From the NCBI RefSeq assembly GCF_900094555.1, contig NZ_FMAC01000009.1, positions 124,001-188,000 on the forward strand: a stretch of DNA of 64,000 nt, written 5' to 3'. Origin of the DNA: Martinezella hainanensis. Lineage in GTDB: Bacteria > Pseudomonadota > Alphaproteobacteria > Rhizobiales > Rhizobiaceae. How positions within the stretch are numbered: the stretch's first letter is position 1; the number at the start of each line of letters is the position of its first letter. Under the pieces are notes generated by a model, which worked only from the letters and a program-made list of their open reading frames with translations, ran no database searches and had not been told where the DNA came from. The position numbers and the translations under genes were made by a program. Below are positions 9,013-17,487 of the stretch, piece after piece.

Positions 9013-9990
9013 TCAGAGCCAGCCTTTCCAGCGAAAAAAGAAAAACGGAACGATGGCGGAAACCACCATCAACAACAACGATGTCGGGTAACCGTAGGCA
9101 AAATGCAGTTCGGGCATATGCTCGAAATTCATGCCATAGACGGACGCCACGAGCGTCGGCGGCAGGAACACCACGGAAGCGATCGAAAAGATCTTGATGA
9201 TGGCGTTCTGCTCGATATTGATCAGCCCGAGCGATGCATCCAGCAGGAAGGTAATGTTTCCCGCGACGAAAGACGCATGCTCCGACAGTGACTGTACATC
9301 CCGCGAGACATTGCGACACAGTTCCCTGGCCTCGTGGTCCTGCTGCATGGCGGGGATGGCATGAAGAAAGGTCAGCAGTCGGGACAGCGAACTCAGGCTG
9401 TCACGTACCTTGCTGAGCGTACGGTGATAGCCTGCGATGTCCTTGAGCTTTTCTTCCAGATAGTTGCCCGGGCGGCGGATCTTCTTTACGCGATCGCCAA
9501 ATACGTGCACCGACAATATATCGACACCCGCAACGGTCTGTTCAAGGACCTCGGCGGTACGGTCGACGATGGTTTCGAGAAGCTTGGCAAGAAGCGCGAC
9601 ACCCGTGCGCCGCTCCTGCGGAATGCGCTGCAGCGCCGCAATGAAGAGCGCGAAGGACTTCGGCTGCGCATAGCGAATAGTAACCAGCCGGTGTCCCGTC
9701 AGGATGAAGGCAACATCGGTGAGCATCGGCAGATTTGTGTCGGCCTTCCACAACAGCGAGGCCGTGAGAAAGACGGAGCCGTTTTCGACATAGAGCCGGC
9801 TCGACGGCTCGATATCCTTCATGTCCTCGCGGGTCGGCACCTCGAGCCCGAGCAGGCGCTCGATGCTGGCTTCTTCCTCGCGGGTGGGCTCGACCATGTC
9901 GATCCAGACGGCATTGTCTGGCAGCCGGGTGGCAGCTGAAAGATCGGGAAGCTCAAGCGGCTTCTGGTCTGAGCAATAGGCAGTTATCAA
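9013..9990 (-). CDS. corA: CorA-family magnesium/divalent cation transporter
   Basis: Inner-membrane channel for Mg2+ (possibly Co2+ or Ni2+). The 325-residue protein has a long cytoplasmic N-terminal domain rich in helices, then two C-terminal membrane helices. The first ends in YGMN (GMN at about residues 286-288), the invariant selectivity motif, followed by FEHMPEL. I start at TTG 9990 because GGGAG lies 7 bases upstream and the protein then opens LITAYCSDQ, as other rhizobial CorA proteins open MITAYC. A TTG at 10026 would add 12 residues and has no clear ribosome binding site. It is immediately upstream of kup. Confidence 0.9.
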   Translation of the reverse strand: MITAYCSDQKPLELPDLSAATRLPDNAVWIDMVEPTREEEASIERLLGLEVPTREDMKDIEPSSRLYVENGSVFLTASLLWKADTNLPMLTDVAFILTGHRLVTIRYAQPKSFALFIAALQRIPQERRTGVALLAKLLETIVDRTAEVLEQTVAGVDILSVHVFGDRVKKIRRPGNYLEEKLKDIAGYHRTLSKVRDSLSSLSRLLTFLHAIPAMQQDHEARELCRNVSRDVQSLSEHASFVAGNITFLLDASLGLINIEQNAIIKIFSIASVVFLPPTLVASVYGMNFEHMPELHFAYGYPTSLLLMVVSAIVPFFFFRWKGWL

Positions 9991-10404
9991 CTGCTTGCTC
10001 CCGCAGCAGCGGCGACGAGGCAACAATCAAGGCGCTCAGCACGCACTTGCCGCGATCCCACCAATGGCCAATGAAAAAAGCTCATAAAACCCCGGTCGTA
10101 TCCCGCCGGTCCGGCCGGGAATCCGTGTTCACGTTCCATTGCGCTGCTGTACCAATCCTTCGTCCGTCCCGGCAAAGACACCTGCTCGGACGAAATAACA
10201 CCACCACGCGGCGGAGAGCGGTCATCGGAAACGACCGGCCAGTTCCACGCAGGCGGCGCATATGCAGCAAAGCTCGCAAAGAATCAAGTCACAACCTCTT
10301 CATCGCGCGCTTTCACCGCAGTTTGGCTAAACTTGCGAAGTCATAGCACAGGATGCCGACAAGACAATCCGTCACTATACGGAAAGCTCAGATGTCTTTG
10401 TGAA
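9991..10404. other. Intergenic region between mrp and corA
   Basis: It should hold the mrp terminator and the corA-kup promoter and leader. I see one compact GC hairpin (10101-10120, TCCCGCCGG/CCGGCCGGGA with a bulge) about 110 bases before corA, but no clear intrinsic terminator after mrp. I see no gene, and no recognisable Mg2+ riboswitch. Confidence 0.4.
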
Positions 10405-11559
10405 TTATTCAAATACGATCGACGGCGCCGCACGCTGCGGTGCGCCTGCCACTTGCTTCCAGACATTGGCGGCGATCTCACGATAAATATTCGCAACCAC
10501 CCCGTTCGGCTCAGCGGCAACGAGTGGCGTGCCAGCATCCGAGGTTTCGCGGATGCCCATGGTCAACGGCACTTCACCGAGGAAGGGCACGCCGATGCGT
10601 TCTGCTTCCTTGCGGGCGCCGCCATGGCCGAAAATATCATAGCGGGCGCCGGTATCCGGTGCGATGAAATAGCTCATGTTCTCAACAATGCCGAGAACGG
10701 GAACCTCGACTTTGCGGAACATGTTCAGGCCCTTGCGCGCATCGATCAAAGCCAGATCCTGCGGCGTCGAAACGATGACGGCGCCGGCAAGCGGCACCTG
10801 CTGCGCCATGGTCAGCTGCACGTCGCCGGTGCCGGGCGGCATATCCACGACCAGCACGTCGAGCTCGCCCCATGCGACCTCGCGCAGCATCTGCAGCAGC
10901 GCCGATTGCACCATCGGCCCACGCCAGATCATCGCCGTTTCCTCTTCCACGAGGAAACCCATGGACATGACCTTGAGCCCGTAATTCTCCATGGGGTTGA
11001 TGATGCGACCGTCGATCTGGGTCGGGCGTCCGGAAATCTTCAGGAGGCGCGGCATCGAAGGGCCATAGATGTCTGCATCCAAAATGCCGACGCGCAGGCC
11101 GTTGGCCAGGAGGCCCAGCGCGAGATTAACTGCGGTGGTCGATTTGCCGACACCACCCTTGCCCGAGGCGACCGCGATGATAGCCTTGACGCCCGGAACG
11201 CCGATCTTGGCGGCGCGGGGCGGCTGTTGCGGCGCGTGCGGATGAGGATGCGAATGGCTGTGCGGGGCAGCTTGTGCAGGCGCAGGCAGTGGCACCGGAG
11301 CGCCGGCCTTCTTGTCAGCCGTCAGCGCGACCAGGGCGCCCTTGACGCCGGGCATATCCTTGATGACCCGCTCGGCCGCAAGACGCATCGGCTCCAGATC
11401 CTTGGCCCGCTCGGCGGGAACGGTGATGGAGAAATAGACCTTGCCATCGGAGATGAAGACATCCGACACCATGCCGAGCTCGACGATGTTGTGCTCCAGG
11501 TCCGGGCCGCGAACCGTCTTTAACGTTTCCAGCACCTGTTCCTTGGTGATGTCTGCCAT
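10405..11559 (-). CDS. mrp: Mrp/ApbC-type iron-sulfur carrier ATPase
   Basis: Cytoplasmic ParA-like ATPase thought to carry and deliver Fe-S clusters. The 384-residue protein has an N-terminal MIP18-type domain (about 1-85) and a Pro/Ala/His-rich linker (PHSHSHPHPH at 99-108). The P-loop domain follows, with GKGGVGKS at 133-140 and VDMPPGTGD later. The usual CPxCG motif is absent: the sequence at that place is YFIAPDTGARYDIFG. I start at ATG 11559 (MADITKEQ), preceded by TGAGGATGAA, rather than at 11622. Confidence 0.92.
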   Translation of the reverse strand: MADITKEQVLETLKTVRGPDLEHNIVELGMVSDVFISDGKVYFSITVPAERAKDLEPMRLAAERVIKDMPGVKGALVALTADKKAGAPVPLPAPAQAAPHSHSHPHPHAPQQPPRAAKIGVPGVKAIIAVASGKGGVGKSTTAVNLALGLLANGLRVGILDADIYGPSMPRLLKISGRPTQIDGRIINPMENYGLKVMSMGFLVEEETAMIWRGPMVQSALLQMLREVAWGELDVLVVDMPPGTGDVQLTMAQQVPLAGAVIVSTPQDLALIDARKGLNMFRKVEVPVLGIVENMSYFIAPDTGARYDIFGHGGARKEAERIGVPFLGEVPLTMGIRETSDAGTPLVAAEPNGVVANIYREIAANVWKQVAGAPQRAAPSIVFE

Positions 11560-12180
11560 TTCATCCTCACTGCAGAAGCCTTTTCGGCAGCGCCGCATCG
11601 GGCGGGCGCTTTCCGAAATCATTATGGCTTAGATAGTAGAGAGGCGGGACTTCGCCAAACGAATTCGGGACGCCGTCGATAAAATGCGTCTTCGTTGCGG
11701 CCGGCAGGTCCGCCGGGTCCATGAAAAACCCTTACCAGCCGCAACGCGCTCCCAATTCGGGAAGACATAATCGCGGGCCGACATAGAGCACCCATCTGTA
11801 AGGAATAGGGCAAAGGCGCGAAAATCATCCCACGAATACGCCCGAACTTGCTAAGCGTGTTAAATAAGCAACAACCGCCGCCGATGCCTTCGCCGGGAGA
11901 AGCTGTGGCGACGGGCATCGGCGACGGTTGTTTGATCCGCGCACGTTTCATCGGCGCTGTTATCAAAGTCCCCTCTGGACCTCTGTCTTTTCAGAAGCAG
12001 GAAGTGTGCCAGTTTTCAGAAAATCCGGAAAACAACGAGATTTCAACCTATTAATTGCCTCCACGCCCGAATCGGCAGGGTGGAGCATCGCCACAGGCTT
12101 CATCATATTTCATTCGTAACGCACAAAATTCATTCACATGCTGCTCGAATCTCGATCATCGCATCGAGACGGCGATGCCA
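11560..12180. other. 620-bp intergenic region containing a long hairpin
   Basis: I see no credible gene between mrp and the LuxR-type regulator. The main feature is a near-perfect 19-bp stem at 11870-11932, listed separately. The rest should contain the mrp promoter; I could not pick out a good -35/-10 pair. Frames open across part of this stretch run through the hairpin and have unusual composition, so I do not call them. Confidence 0.5.
11870..11932. repeat. Long intergenic hairpin, 19-bp arms with one mismatch
   Basis: Left arm 11870-11888 (AACAACCGCCGCCGATGCC) and right arm 11914-11932 (GGCATCGGCGACGGTTGTT) pair with one mismatch. A further TCGCC/GGCGA stem sits inside the 25-base loop. 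It lies about 250 bases after the LuxR gene and 310 bases before mrp, both on the minus strand. It could be a terminator, an mrp leader structure, a small RNA or a dispersed palindromic repeat. Confidence 0.75.
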
Positions 12181-12921
12181 TTATTTGATCAATCCGACGC
12201 GTAAAGCCTTGGCGACGGCCTGCGTACGGTTGACGGTGTCGAGCTTCTTGGTGGCGCGGTTGAGGTAATGATTGACCGTATGTTCCGACAGAGACAGGAT
12301 TTCAGCGATTTCGGCGCTGGTCTTTCCGGCCGCCGTCCAATTCAGGCAATCGATCTCCCGGTCGGTCAGTGCATCGACGACGCGAACATCGAGATTGCGG
12401 ATTTCGGCAAGCCGATCGAAAACGTGAACTGCAATATAGAAAAGGTCCTTGACCTCTTCCACGGAAAAGAGCTCGCGATCGCCGGCCAAACAAACAGCGC
12501 CGCGAAGACCGGAGGCATCGTGGGTCGGGAAATAGACGAAACGCGTCATGCGGAAACGTTCGAACAGAGCCACCACGAGCTGCGACTTGCTCTCTTCGCG
12601 GTTAGGGCTTGTCGTCACTTCATAAAGAAAGGGCAGCGTAGAACCGCGCAGACGTTGCAGCGCAGGGCTGGTCGACAACAGGTTTTCCTGATCGTAGATC
12701 GACAGCAGTTCCGCCGGCCAGTTGTTGATAACTGAATTGCTCTGCAGGTCCGAGGACGTGATAGGCGGCAGATTGAGCACCATGAAGGCTCGGCAACGAT
12801 AGGCCTCCGTCAACCCCTTCATGAAACGGAACACATCGAACTGGGTCTTAAGCCTGCTGATTTCCTCGATAAAATCCTCGCCGCGAGGGGACATGCCCGC
12901 CTGTATCAATGCCGTCATCAT
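12181..12921 (-). CDS. LuxR-type regulator with autoinducer-binding-like domain
   Basis: 246 residues. The first 170 look like an autoinducer-binding-type domain, and the C-terminal 65 (DALTDREIDCLNWTAAGKTSAEIAEILSLSEHTVNHYL) are a clear LuxR helix-turn-helix. No luxI-type synthase is visible in the window, so it would act as a solo or respond to a signal made elsewhere. Several of the invariant aromatic and Asp positions of AHL pockets cannot be assigned with confidence by eye. It is monocistronic, with AT-rich sequence upstream. Two Met codons (12921 and 12918) are equally possible starts. Confidence 0.85.
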   Translation of the reverse strand: MMTALIQAGMSPRGEDFIEEISRLKTQFDVFRFMKGLTEAYRCRAFMVLNLPPITSSDLQSNSVINNWPAELLSIYDQENLLSTSPALQRLRGSTLPFLYEVTTSPNREESKSQLVVALFERFRMTRFVYFPTHDASGLRGAVCLAGDRELFSVEEVKDLFYIAVHVFDRLAEIRNLDVRVVDALTDREIDCLNWTAAGKTSAEIAEILSLSEHTVNHYLNRATKKLDTVNRTQAVAKALRVGLIK

Positions 12922-13242
12922 CAGTCTTCTTTATGTAAAAGAGGGAAAAAATACGAAACTTCCGTCTCTTGCCCCTCACGATTATCGTACGGCAGCCGAT
13001 ATCAGCCGCTCGGCAAAATATAAGTTTTCCAAAATCGTGACTGCATCAACGCCCGTTACTATTATGTCCGCTCAACACCTCGCCAAATCCTGTATGATTC
13101 CAATAATCATTTGGGGATAATGGCAGTTCTTCCGCATATCTCAACAGTAAAATTCAAGATAAACGAGCAATTTCGCTAAGATCAGGCGCTGACAGGATTA
13201 AATCCGCAAGTTTCGGACAGCCACAGCGCGAGATTTATGGAG
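12922..13242. other. AT-richer intergenic region upstream of the LuxR gene
   Basis: About 320 bases between the LuxR-type start and the IclR stop, both on the minus strand. It should contain the LuxR gene promoter and the end of the IclR transcript. I found no clear terminator, operator or gene. Confidence 0.4.
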
Positions 13243-14058
13243 TCAGCGCTTAGGCCCCATGCGGTTGCGCATGTCCATCATGATCGAATCAGCAGCGGCA
13301 ACTACCAAAGGGGCCCATGCCTGCAACTTTTCCAGCGTAACACGATAGGCTGGCCCGGTCACCGAGACGCCGGCCAGCATATGACCATCGTCGGAGTGGA
13401 TCGGCGCGGCAACGCAGCAAATGCCGCTTTCATGCTCCTCGAGATCGAAGGCATAGCCACGCCCCCTGACTGCCGAAACGTCAGAGAGAAGTTTCGAAGC
13501 ATTGCGAATCGTATGCTCGGTATAAGGGCGATATTCGAGGCTTGAGATTCTCGCTTCAAGCTCGGCATCGTCGAGCGCGGAAAGTGCCGCCTTGCCGACG
13601 CCGGTGCAATAGGCTGGCGAGGCGTTGCCGATCTGCGAATACATGCGTACGGATTGCCGACCCTCGACCTTGTCGAGGTAGATGACCTCCGTGCCGCGCA
13701 GGACGCCAAGATGGACGGTTTCACCGGTCACTTCCTGCAAACGATGCAGATGCGGCTCGGCGATGGCGCGAAACTCGTTGCGCGCCCAACTGCGCGAGGC
13801 AAGCTTCAACAGCCGCAATCCGATGTGATAGCGCCCGTCACGATCGACCTCCAAAAGCCCCTCCTCGACGAGGTGCGACAATTGGCGATGCAGCGTGCCG
13901 CGCGGCTGATCGGAAAGCGAGAGGATATCGGTGAAGCGCATCGGAGCATCTGCGAGCGCAACGAGATCGAGCAGAAAGACAAGCTTCCCCAGCGTTCCGG
14001 TTTCCCGGTCGCCTCGGCTTTTATTTTCTTTGCCCTCTGAACCCAGATCCACGCTCAT
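13243..14058 (-). CDS. IclR-family transcriptional regulator
   Basis: 271 residues. An N-terminal winged helix (about 23-82, with a helix-turn-helix around LSDQPRGTLHRQLSHLVEEGLL) is followed by the IclR effector domain, including GKAALSALDD and the conserved C-terminal ESGICCVAAPI block. IclR proteins are repressors or activators that bind a small metabolite. It is divergent from the SDR-dgoK-dgoA-lactonase operon with 114 bases between, so it is probably the regulator of that sugar pathway. Start at ATG 14058. Confidence 0.92.
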   Translation of the reverse strand: MSVDLGSEGKENKSRGDRETGTLGKLVFLLDLVALADAPMRFTDILSLSDQPRGTLHRQLSHLVEEGLLEVDRDGRYHIGLRLLKLASRSWARNEFRAIAEPHLHRLQEVTGETVHLGVLRGTEVIYLDKVEGRQSVRMYSQIGNASPAYCTGVGKAALSALDDAELEARISSLEYRPYTEHTIRNASKLLSDVSAVRGRGYAFDLEEHESGICCVAAPIHSDDGHMLAGVSVTGPAYRVTLEKLQAWAPLVVAAADSIMMDMRNRMGPKR

Positions 14059-14087
14059 TCATTTATCTCTGGCGCAGCCGCACTATC

Positions 14088-14152
14088 CTTGACACGACGA
14101 CAGGGTAGTCGGATAATTCCACATAGTCAAATTATGTTCCGAATAATGGAAC
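14088..14152 (+). promoter_or_regulatory. Promoter and operator-like palindrome for the galactose operon
   Basis: CTTGAC (14088-14093), an 18-base spacer and GATAAT (14112-14117) make a promoter for the SDR gene. Just downstream, GTTCC-N7-GGAAC (14136-14152) is a palindrome of the size IclR proteins bind. A related GGATAATTCC overlaps the -10 box. The arrangement suggests repression; the binding protein is inferred from the adjacent iclR-type gene. Confidence 0.55.
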
Positions 14153-14172
14153 TTTGTTATCCGGGAGGAGAC

Positions 14173-14946
14173 ATGTCGGTGGGTACCCAGGCGCAATTTC
14201 CCGATCTGAAAGATCGTACCGTCCTCGTCACCGGCGGCGGCTCCGGCATCGGCGCGAGCCTCGTGGAAGCCTTCGCGAAACAGGGCGCAAAGGTCGCCTT
14301 CATCGATATCGCCGAGGAGCCCAGCAAGGCGCTGGCGGCTAAGCTTTCAAGCCAATCGACCCATCCCGTTACCTTCTACCATGCCGATCTGCGTGACGTC
14401 GGCGCGATCAAAAGCACGGTTGCAGCCGTCGAGTCCGATCTCGGCGCGATCCGCGTGCTCGTCAACAACGCGGCATGGGACGACCGGCACGACATCGACA
14501 CCATGACCGAGGACTATTGGGACAACAGCCAGGCGATCAATTTGAAGCAGGTCTTCTTCGTCTCGCAAGCAGCCGCCCCCGGGATGCGCGCCGCCGGCGG
14601 CGGCGCGATTATCAATTTCTCCTCGATCGTCTTCAAGATGAACCCGCCGATGCTGTCCTCCTACGCGACCGCGAAGTCCGGTATTATCGGGCTCACCAAG
14701 AGCTTTGCCGGCCGCTTCGGCCCCGAAAATATCCGCGTCAACGCCGTGCTGCCTGGCATGATCGTCACTCAGCGGCAGCTCGACCTCTGGCTGACCGACG
14801 ACGGCATGGCCAAGACGGTCGAGCGGCAATGCCTGAAGCGCGTGCTCAACGCCGACGATCTGGTCGGGCCGGTGCTTTTCCTGGCATCGGACTGCTCGGG
14901 CGCCATGACCGGACAGGCCATCACCGTCGATGGCGGCATTTTCTAA
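14173..14946 (+). CDS. SDR-family NAD(P)-dependent dehydrogenase
   Basis: 257 residues. The cofactor motif GGGSGIG is at 21-27, NNAAW at 98-102 holds the structural Asn, and Ser150/151 with Tyr164 and Lys168 (YATAK) form the catalytic set. By position, as first gene of an operon with dgoK, dgoA and a lactonase, it probably oxidises a sugar at C1 (galactose or a related sugar) to the lactone. Sequence alone does not prove the substrate, because many SDRs look alike. The ATG at 14173 has GGAGGAG upstream; an in-frame ATG at 14089 lies inside the promoter region and is rejected. Confidence 0.87.
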   Translation: MSVGTQAQFPDLKDRTVLVTGGGSGIGASLVEAFAKQGAKVAFIDIAEEPSKALAAKLSSQSTHPVTFYHADLRDVGAIKSTVAAVESDLGAIRVLVNNAAWDDRHDIDTMTEDYWDNSQAINLKQVFFVSQAAAPGMRAAGGGAIINFSSIVFKMNPPMLSSYATAKSGIIGLTKSFAGRFGPENIRVNAVLPGMIVTQRQLDLWLTDDGMAKTVERQCLKRVLNADDLVGPVLFLASDCSGAMTGQAITVDGGIF

Positions 14947-14982
14947 CATCAGATTTCTGACGCAAGACTTGGAGCATTTCTC

Positions 14983-15915
14983 ATGACGAAGCCCGCATAT
15001 GTCGCGGTGGACTGGGGCACCAGCAGTTTCCGGCTGTGGCTGATCTGTGAAGACGGCAGCATTCTCGCAGAGCGCCGCAGCGGCGAAGGCATGACCACGG
15101 CGGCCCAAACCGGCTTTGCCAAGGTCCTGCAGGCTCATCTGGACGCCATCTCAGCCCCTGACGATATCCCCGTCATCGTCTGCGGCATGGCCGGAGCGCG
15201 CCAGGGCTGGGTGGAAGCCGGATATATCGACACGCCGACATCGCTCGCCGCCATCCTGACCGGTGCTGTTTCCGTGCCCGGCCAATCCCGCGATATCCGC
15301 ATCCTACCGGGCCTGGCGCAGCGCAGCCAGCAGGTGCCTGACGTCATGCGCGGCGAGGAAACGCAACTGCTCGGCGCGATTGCCGCCAACGCCAAGGGCG
15401 AACAGCTGGTCTGCATGCCGGGAACGCATTCGAAATGGGTGCGCGTGCTGGACGGCCAGGTGACGGGCTTCTCCACCTTCATGACCGGCGAGCTCTTCGA
15501 CATCATTACCAAGCACAGTATCTTGTCGCATGCCGTTGCCGGCGCGTCGGATCAGCCTGCCGATACCAAAGCATTCGAGGCAGCCCTCAAGGCAGTCCTG
15601 GACAGGCCCGCGCTTGCCACCAACCTGCTGTTTACGGCCCGCTCCGGCCAGCTCCTGAACGGGCTGATTTCCGCCGGCGCGCAGGCGCTGATCTCGGGCA
15701 CATTGATCGGTGCTGAGATCGCTGGCGCGCTCACGTCGGCTGGTGAGAATGCGGCCATCACGCTCGTTGCCTCTGGCCGCCTCCAGGCTCTTTATGAAGA
15801 TGCCTTCCGCAGCCTCTCTCTCAATTACAAGACCATCGACGCCGATGCCGCCGTCCGTCGCGGACTGTCCGCCGCGGCCGAAGCAATCTGGTTCAAGAAA
15901 GAAAGCAAAAGCTGA
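14983..15915 (+). CDS. dgoK: 2-dehydro-3-deoxygalactonokinase
   Basis: Phosphorylates 2-keto-3-deoxygalactonate at C6 in the De Ley-Doudoroff galactose pathway. The 310-residue protein begins with VDWGTSSFRLWLI, the phosphate-binding loop of the ASKHA-type DgoK family, and includes CGMAGARQGW and MPGTHSKWV, both typical. It lies 36 bases after the SDR gene, and its TGA overlaps the dgoA ATG by one base, indicating translational coupling. Confidence 0.94.
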   Translation: MTKPAYVAVDWGTSSFRLWLICEDGSILAERRSGEGMTTAAQTGFAKVLQAHLDAISAPDDIPVIVCGMAGARQGWVEAGYIDTPTSLAAILTGAVSVPGQSRDIRILPGLAQRSQQVPDVMRGEETQLLGAIAANAKGEQLVCMPGTHSKWVRVLDGQVTGFSTFMTGELFDIITKHSILSHAVAGASDQPADTKAFEAALKAVLDRPALATNLLFTARSGQLLNGLISAGAQALISGTLIGAEIAGALTSAGENAAITLVASGRLQALYEDAFRSLSLNYKTIDADAAVRRGLSAAAEAIWFKKESKS

Positions 15916-16550
15916 TGACGACCCGCATCCCCTTCCCGCCCATGAAGCGCCCGCTCATTGCCATTCTTCGCGGCATCAAGCCGGAGGAAACGGCCGATAT
16001 CGTCGGCGCGCTGATCGAGACAGGCTTTACGGCCATCGAAATTCCGCTGAACTCGCCGGAACCGTTTCGCTCTATCGAAATCGCCGCCAAGATGGCGCCG
16101 GCCGACTGCCTGATCGGCGCCGGCACGGTGCTGACGGTGGAAGACGTCGACAGACTTGATGGTGCCGGCGGCAATCTGCTGGTGACGCCGAATGTCGAGC
16201 CTGCGGTGATCAGCCGCGCCCTTGACAAGGGTATGGTGACGATGCCGGGCGTCTTCACCGCGACGGAAGCGCTTTCGGCCGCCCGCGCCGGCGCCACGGG
16301 CCTGAAATTCTTCCCCGCCGGCGTGCTCGGCGCCTCCGGCATTACCGCCATCCGCGCAGTCCTGCCGCCGGAACTCGTCATTGCAGCAGTCGGTGGCGTT
16401 TCGGACAAGAATTTCGCCGATTACACCAAGGCAGGCATCCTGGCTTTCGGCCTCGGTACCAGCCTTTACAAGCCGGGAATGACCGCAGCAGAGGTTGCCG
16501 AACGCGCCAAAGCCACCATTTATGCCTATGATGCAGCCATAGGAGCCTGA
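15915..16550 (+). CDS. dgoA: 2-dehydro-3-deoxy-6-phosphogalactonate aldolase
   Basis: Splits KDPGal into pyruvate and glyceraldehyde-3-phosphate. The 211-residue protein is a KDPG-type class I aldolase: ILRGIKPEE near the start, Glu42 in AIEIPLNS, and the Schiff-base Lys131 in GLKFFPAG. It overlaps the dgoK stop by one base and is followed 3 bases later by the lactonase gene. It is distinguished from a KDPG aldolase (Eda) mainly by its partner dgoK, so specificity is an inference from context. Confidence 0.92.
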   Translation: MTTRIPFPPMKRPLIAILRGIKPEETADIVGALIETGFTAIEIPLNSPEPFRSIEIAAKMAPADCLIGAGTVLTVEDVDRLDGAGGNLLVTPNVEPAVISRALDKGMVTMPGVFTATEALSAARAGATGLKFFPAGVLGASGITAIRAVLPPELVIAAVGGVSDKNFADYTKAGILAFGLGTSLYKPGMTAAEVAERAKATIYAYDAAIGA

Positions 16551-16553
16551 TCT

Positions 16554-17441
16554 ATGACCGATATTCATGATTTTCAGGGCAATATTCTCTGCAACACCTC
16601 TTCCGTCCTGGGAGAAGGCCCGACTTACGACCCCGATACGGACACCGTCTGGTGGTTCAACATCCTCGGCAAGGAACTGCATGAACTGCACCTGCCAACG
16701 GGTGAGAAAAAGGTTCACGAGCTGCCGATGATGGCGAGCGTGCTGGCCCGCGTCGATGCGGAACGGCAGATGATCGCCACGGAACAGGGCCTCTTCCTTC
16801 GCGACATCGCGACTGGCGAGCTGAGCTTCTATACCGCCATCGAGGCCGACAAGCCCGAAAATCGCTCCAATGACGGGCGCACGCATATTTCCGGCTCCCT
16901 CTGGATCGGCACCATGGGCAAGCGCGCCGAGATGCAGGCGGGCGCGATCTACCATGTCGCCGGCGGCAAGGTCACCAAGATCTTCGATCAGATCAGCATC
17001 CCGAATTCCATCTGCTTCTCGCCTGATGGCACCATCGGCTATTTCACCGATACGCGCGTCAGCCAGCTCATGCGCGTGCTCGTCGATCCCGAGACCGGGC
17101 TTCCGACGGGCGAGCCGATCGTTATGGTCGACAGCATGGAAGATCCGGGCGGTCTCGACGGCTCGGTCTGCGATGCGGACGGCTATATCTGGAATGCGCG
17201 CTGGGGCTCCGGCTTTGTCGACAAATACAGCCCGGACGGCCTGCGCATCGAGCGCTATCGCGTGCCTGCCATGCAGCCCTCCTGCCCGGCCTTCATCGGC
17301 AAGAATGCGGACCGGCTTGCCGTGACGACCGCCTGGGAAGGGCTGGATGAGGAAGCCCGCTCCATGCAGCCGCAGGCCGGCGCGCTTCTGGAGCTCGGCC
17401 CGACCGTCAGAGGCATTTTCGACCCTCCATACAAGCTTTGA
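16554..17441 (+). CDS. SMP-30/gluconolactonase-family lactonase
   Basis: 295-residue six-bladed beta-propeller of the SMP-30/regucalcin family, metal-dependent enzymes that open sugar lactones. Visible motifs include LGEGPTYDPDTDTVWW (metal-binding Glu), RSNDGRTHISGSLWIGTMG, IPNSICFSPDGTIGYFTDT and DSMEDPGGLDGSVCDADGYIW. In this operon it would hydrolyse the lactone made by the SDR enzyme, giving galactonate for dehydration. The dehydratase needed next (DgoD-type) is not in the window. It is the last gene of the operon, with a terminator just after it. Confidence 0.9.
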   Translation: MTDIHDFQGNILCNTSSVLGEGPTYDPDTDTVWWFNILGKELHELHLPTGEKKVHELPMMASVLARVDAERQMIATEQGLFLRDIATGELSFYTAIEADKPENRSNDGRTHISGSLWIGTMGKRAEMQAGAIYHVAGGKVTKIFDQISIPNSICFSPDGTIGYFTDTRVSQLMRVLVDPETGLPTGEPIVMVDSMEDPGGLDGSVCDADGYIWNARWGSGFVDKYSPDGLRIERYRVPAMQPSCPAFIGKNADRLAVTTAWEGLDEEARSMQPQAGALLELGPTVRGIFDPPYKL

Positions 17442-17448
17442 TTGAGAT

Positions 17449-17487
17449 CCGCCTTCAGCTGATCGGCGCTGAGGGCGGCATTGTTTT
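17449..17487 (+). terminator. Intrinsic terminator of the galactose operon
   Basis: CCGCCTTCAGC (17449-17459) pairs with GCTGAGGGCGG (17468-17478) with one mismatch, followed by CATTGTTTT. It begins 8 bases after the lactonase stop. Confidence 0.75.

Noticed and set aside
11622..11966. A 114-codon minus-strand frame between mrp and the LuxR gene
   Set aside because: It crosses the 19-bp hairpin and has no credible ribosome binding site or family resemblance.
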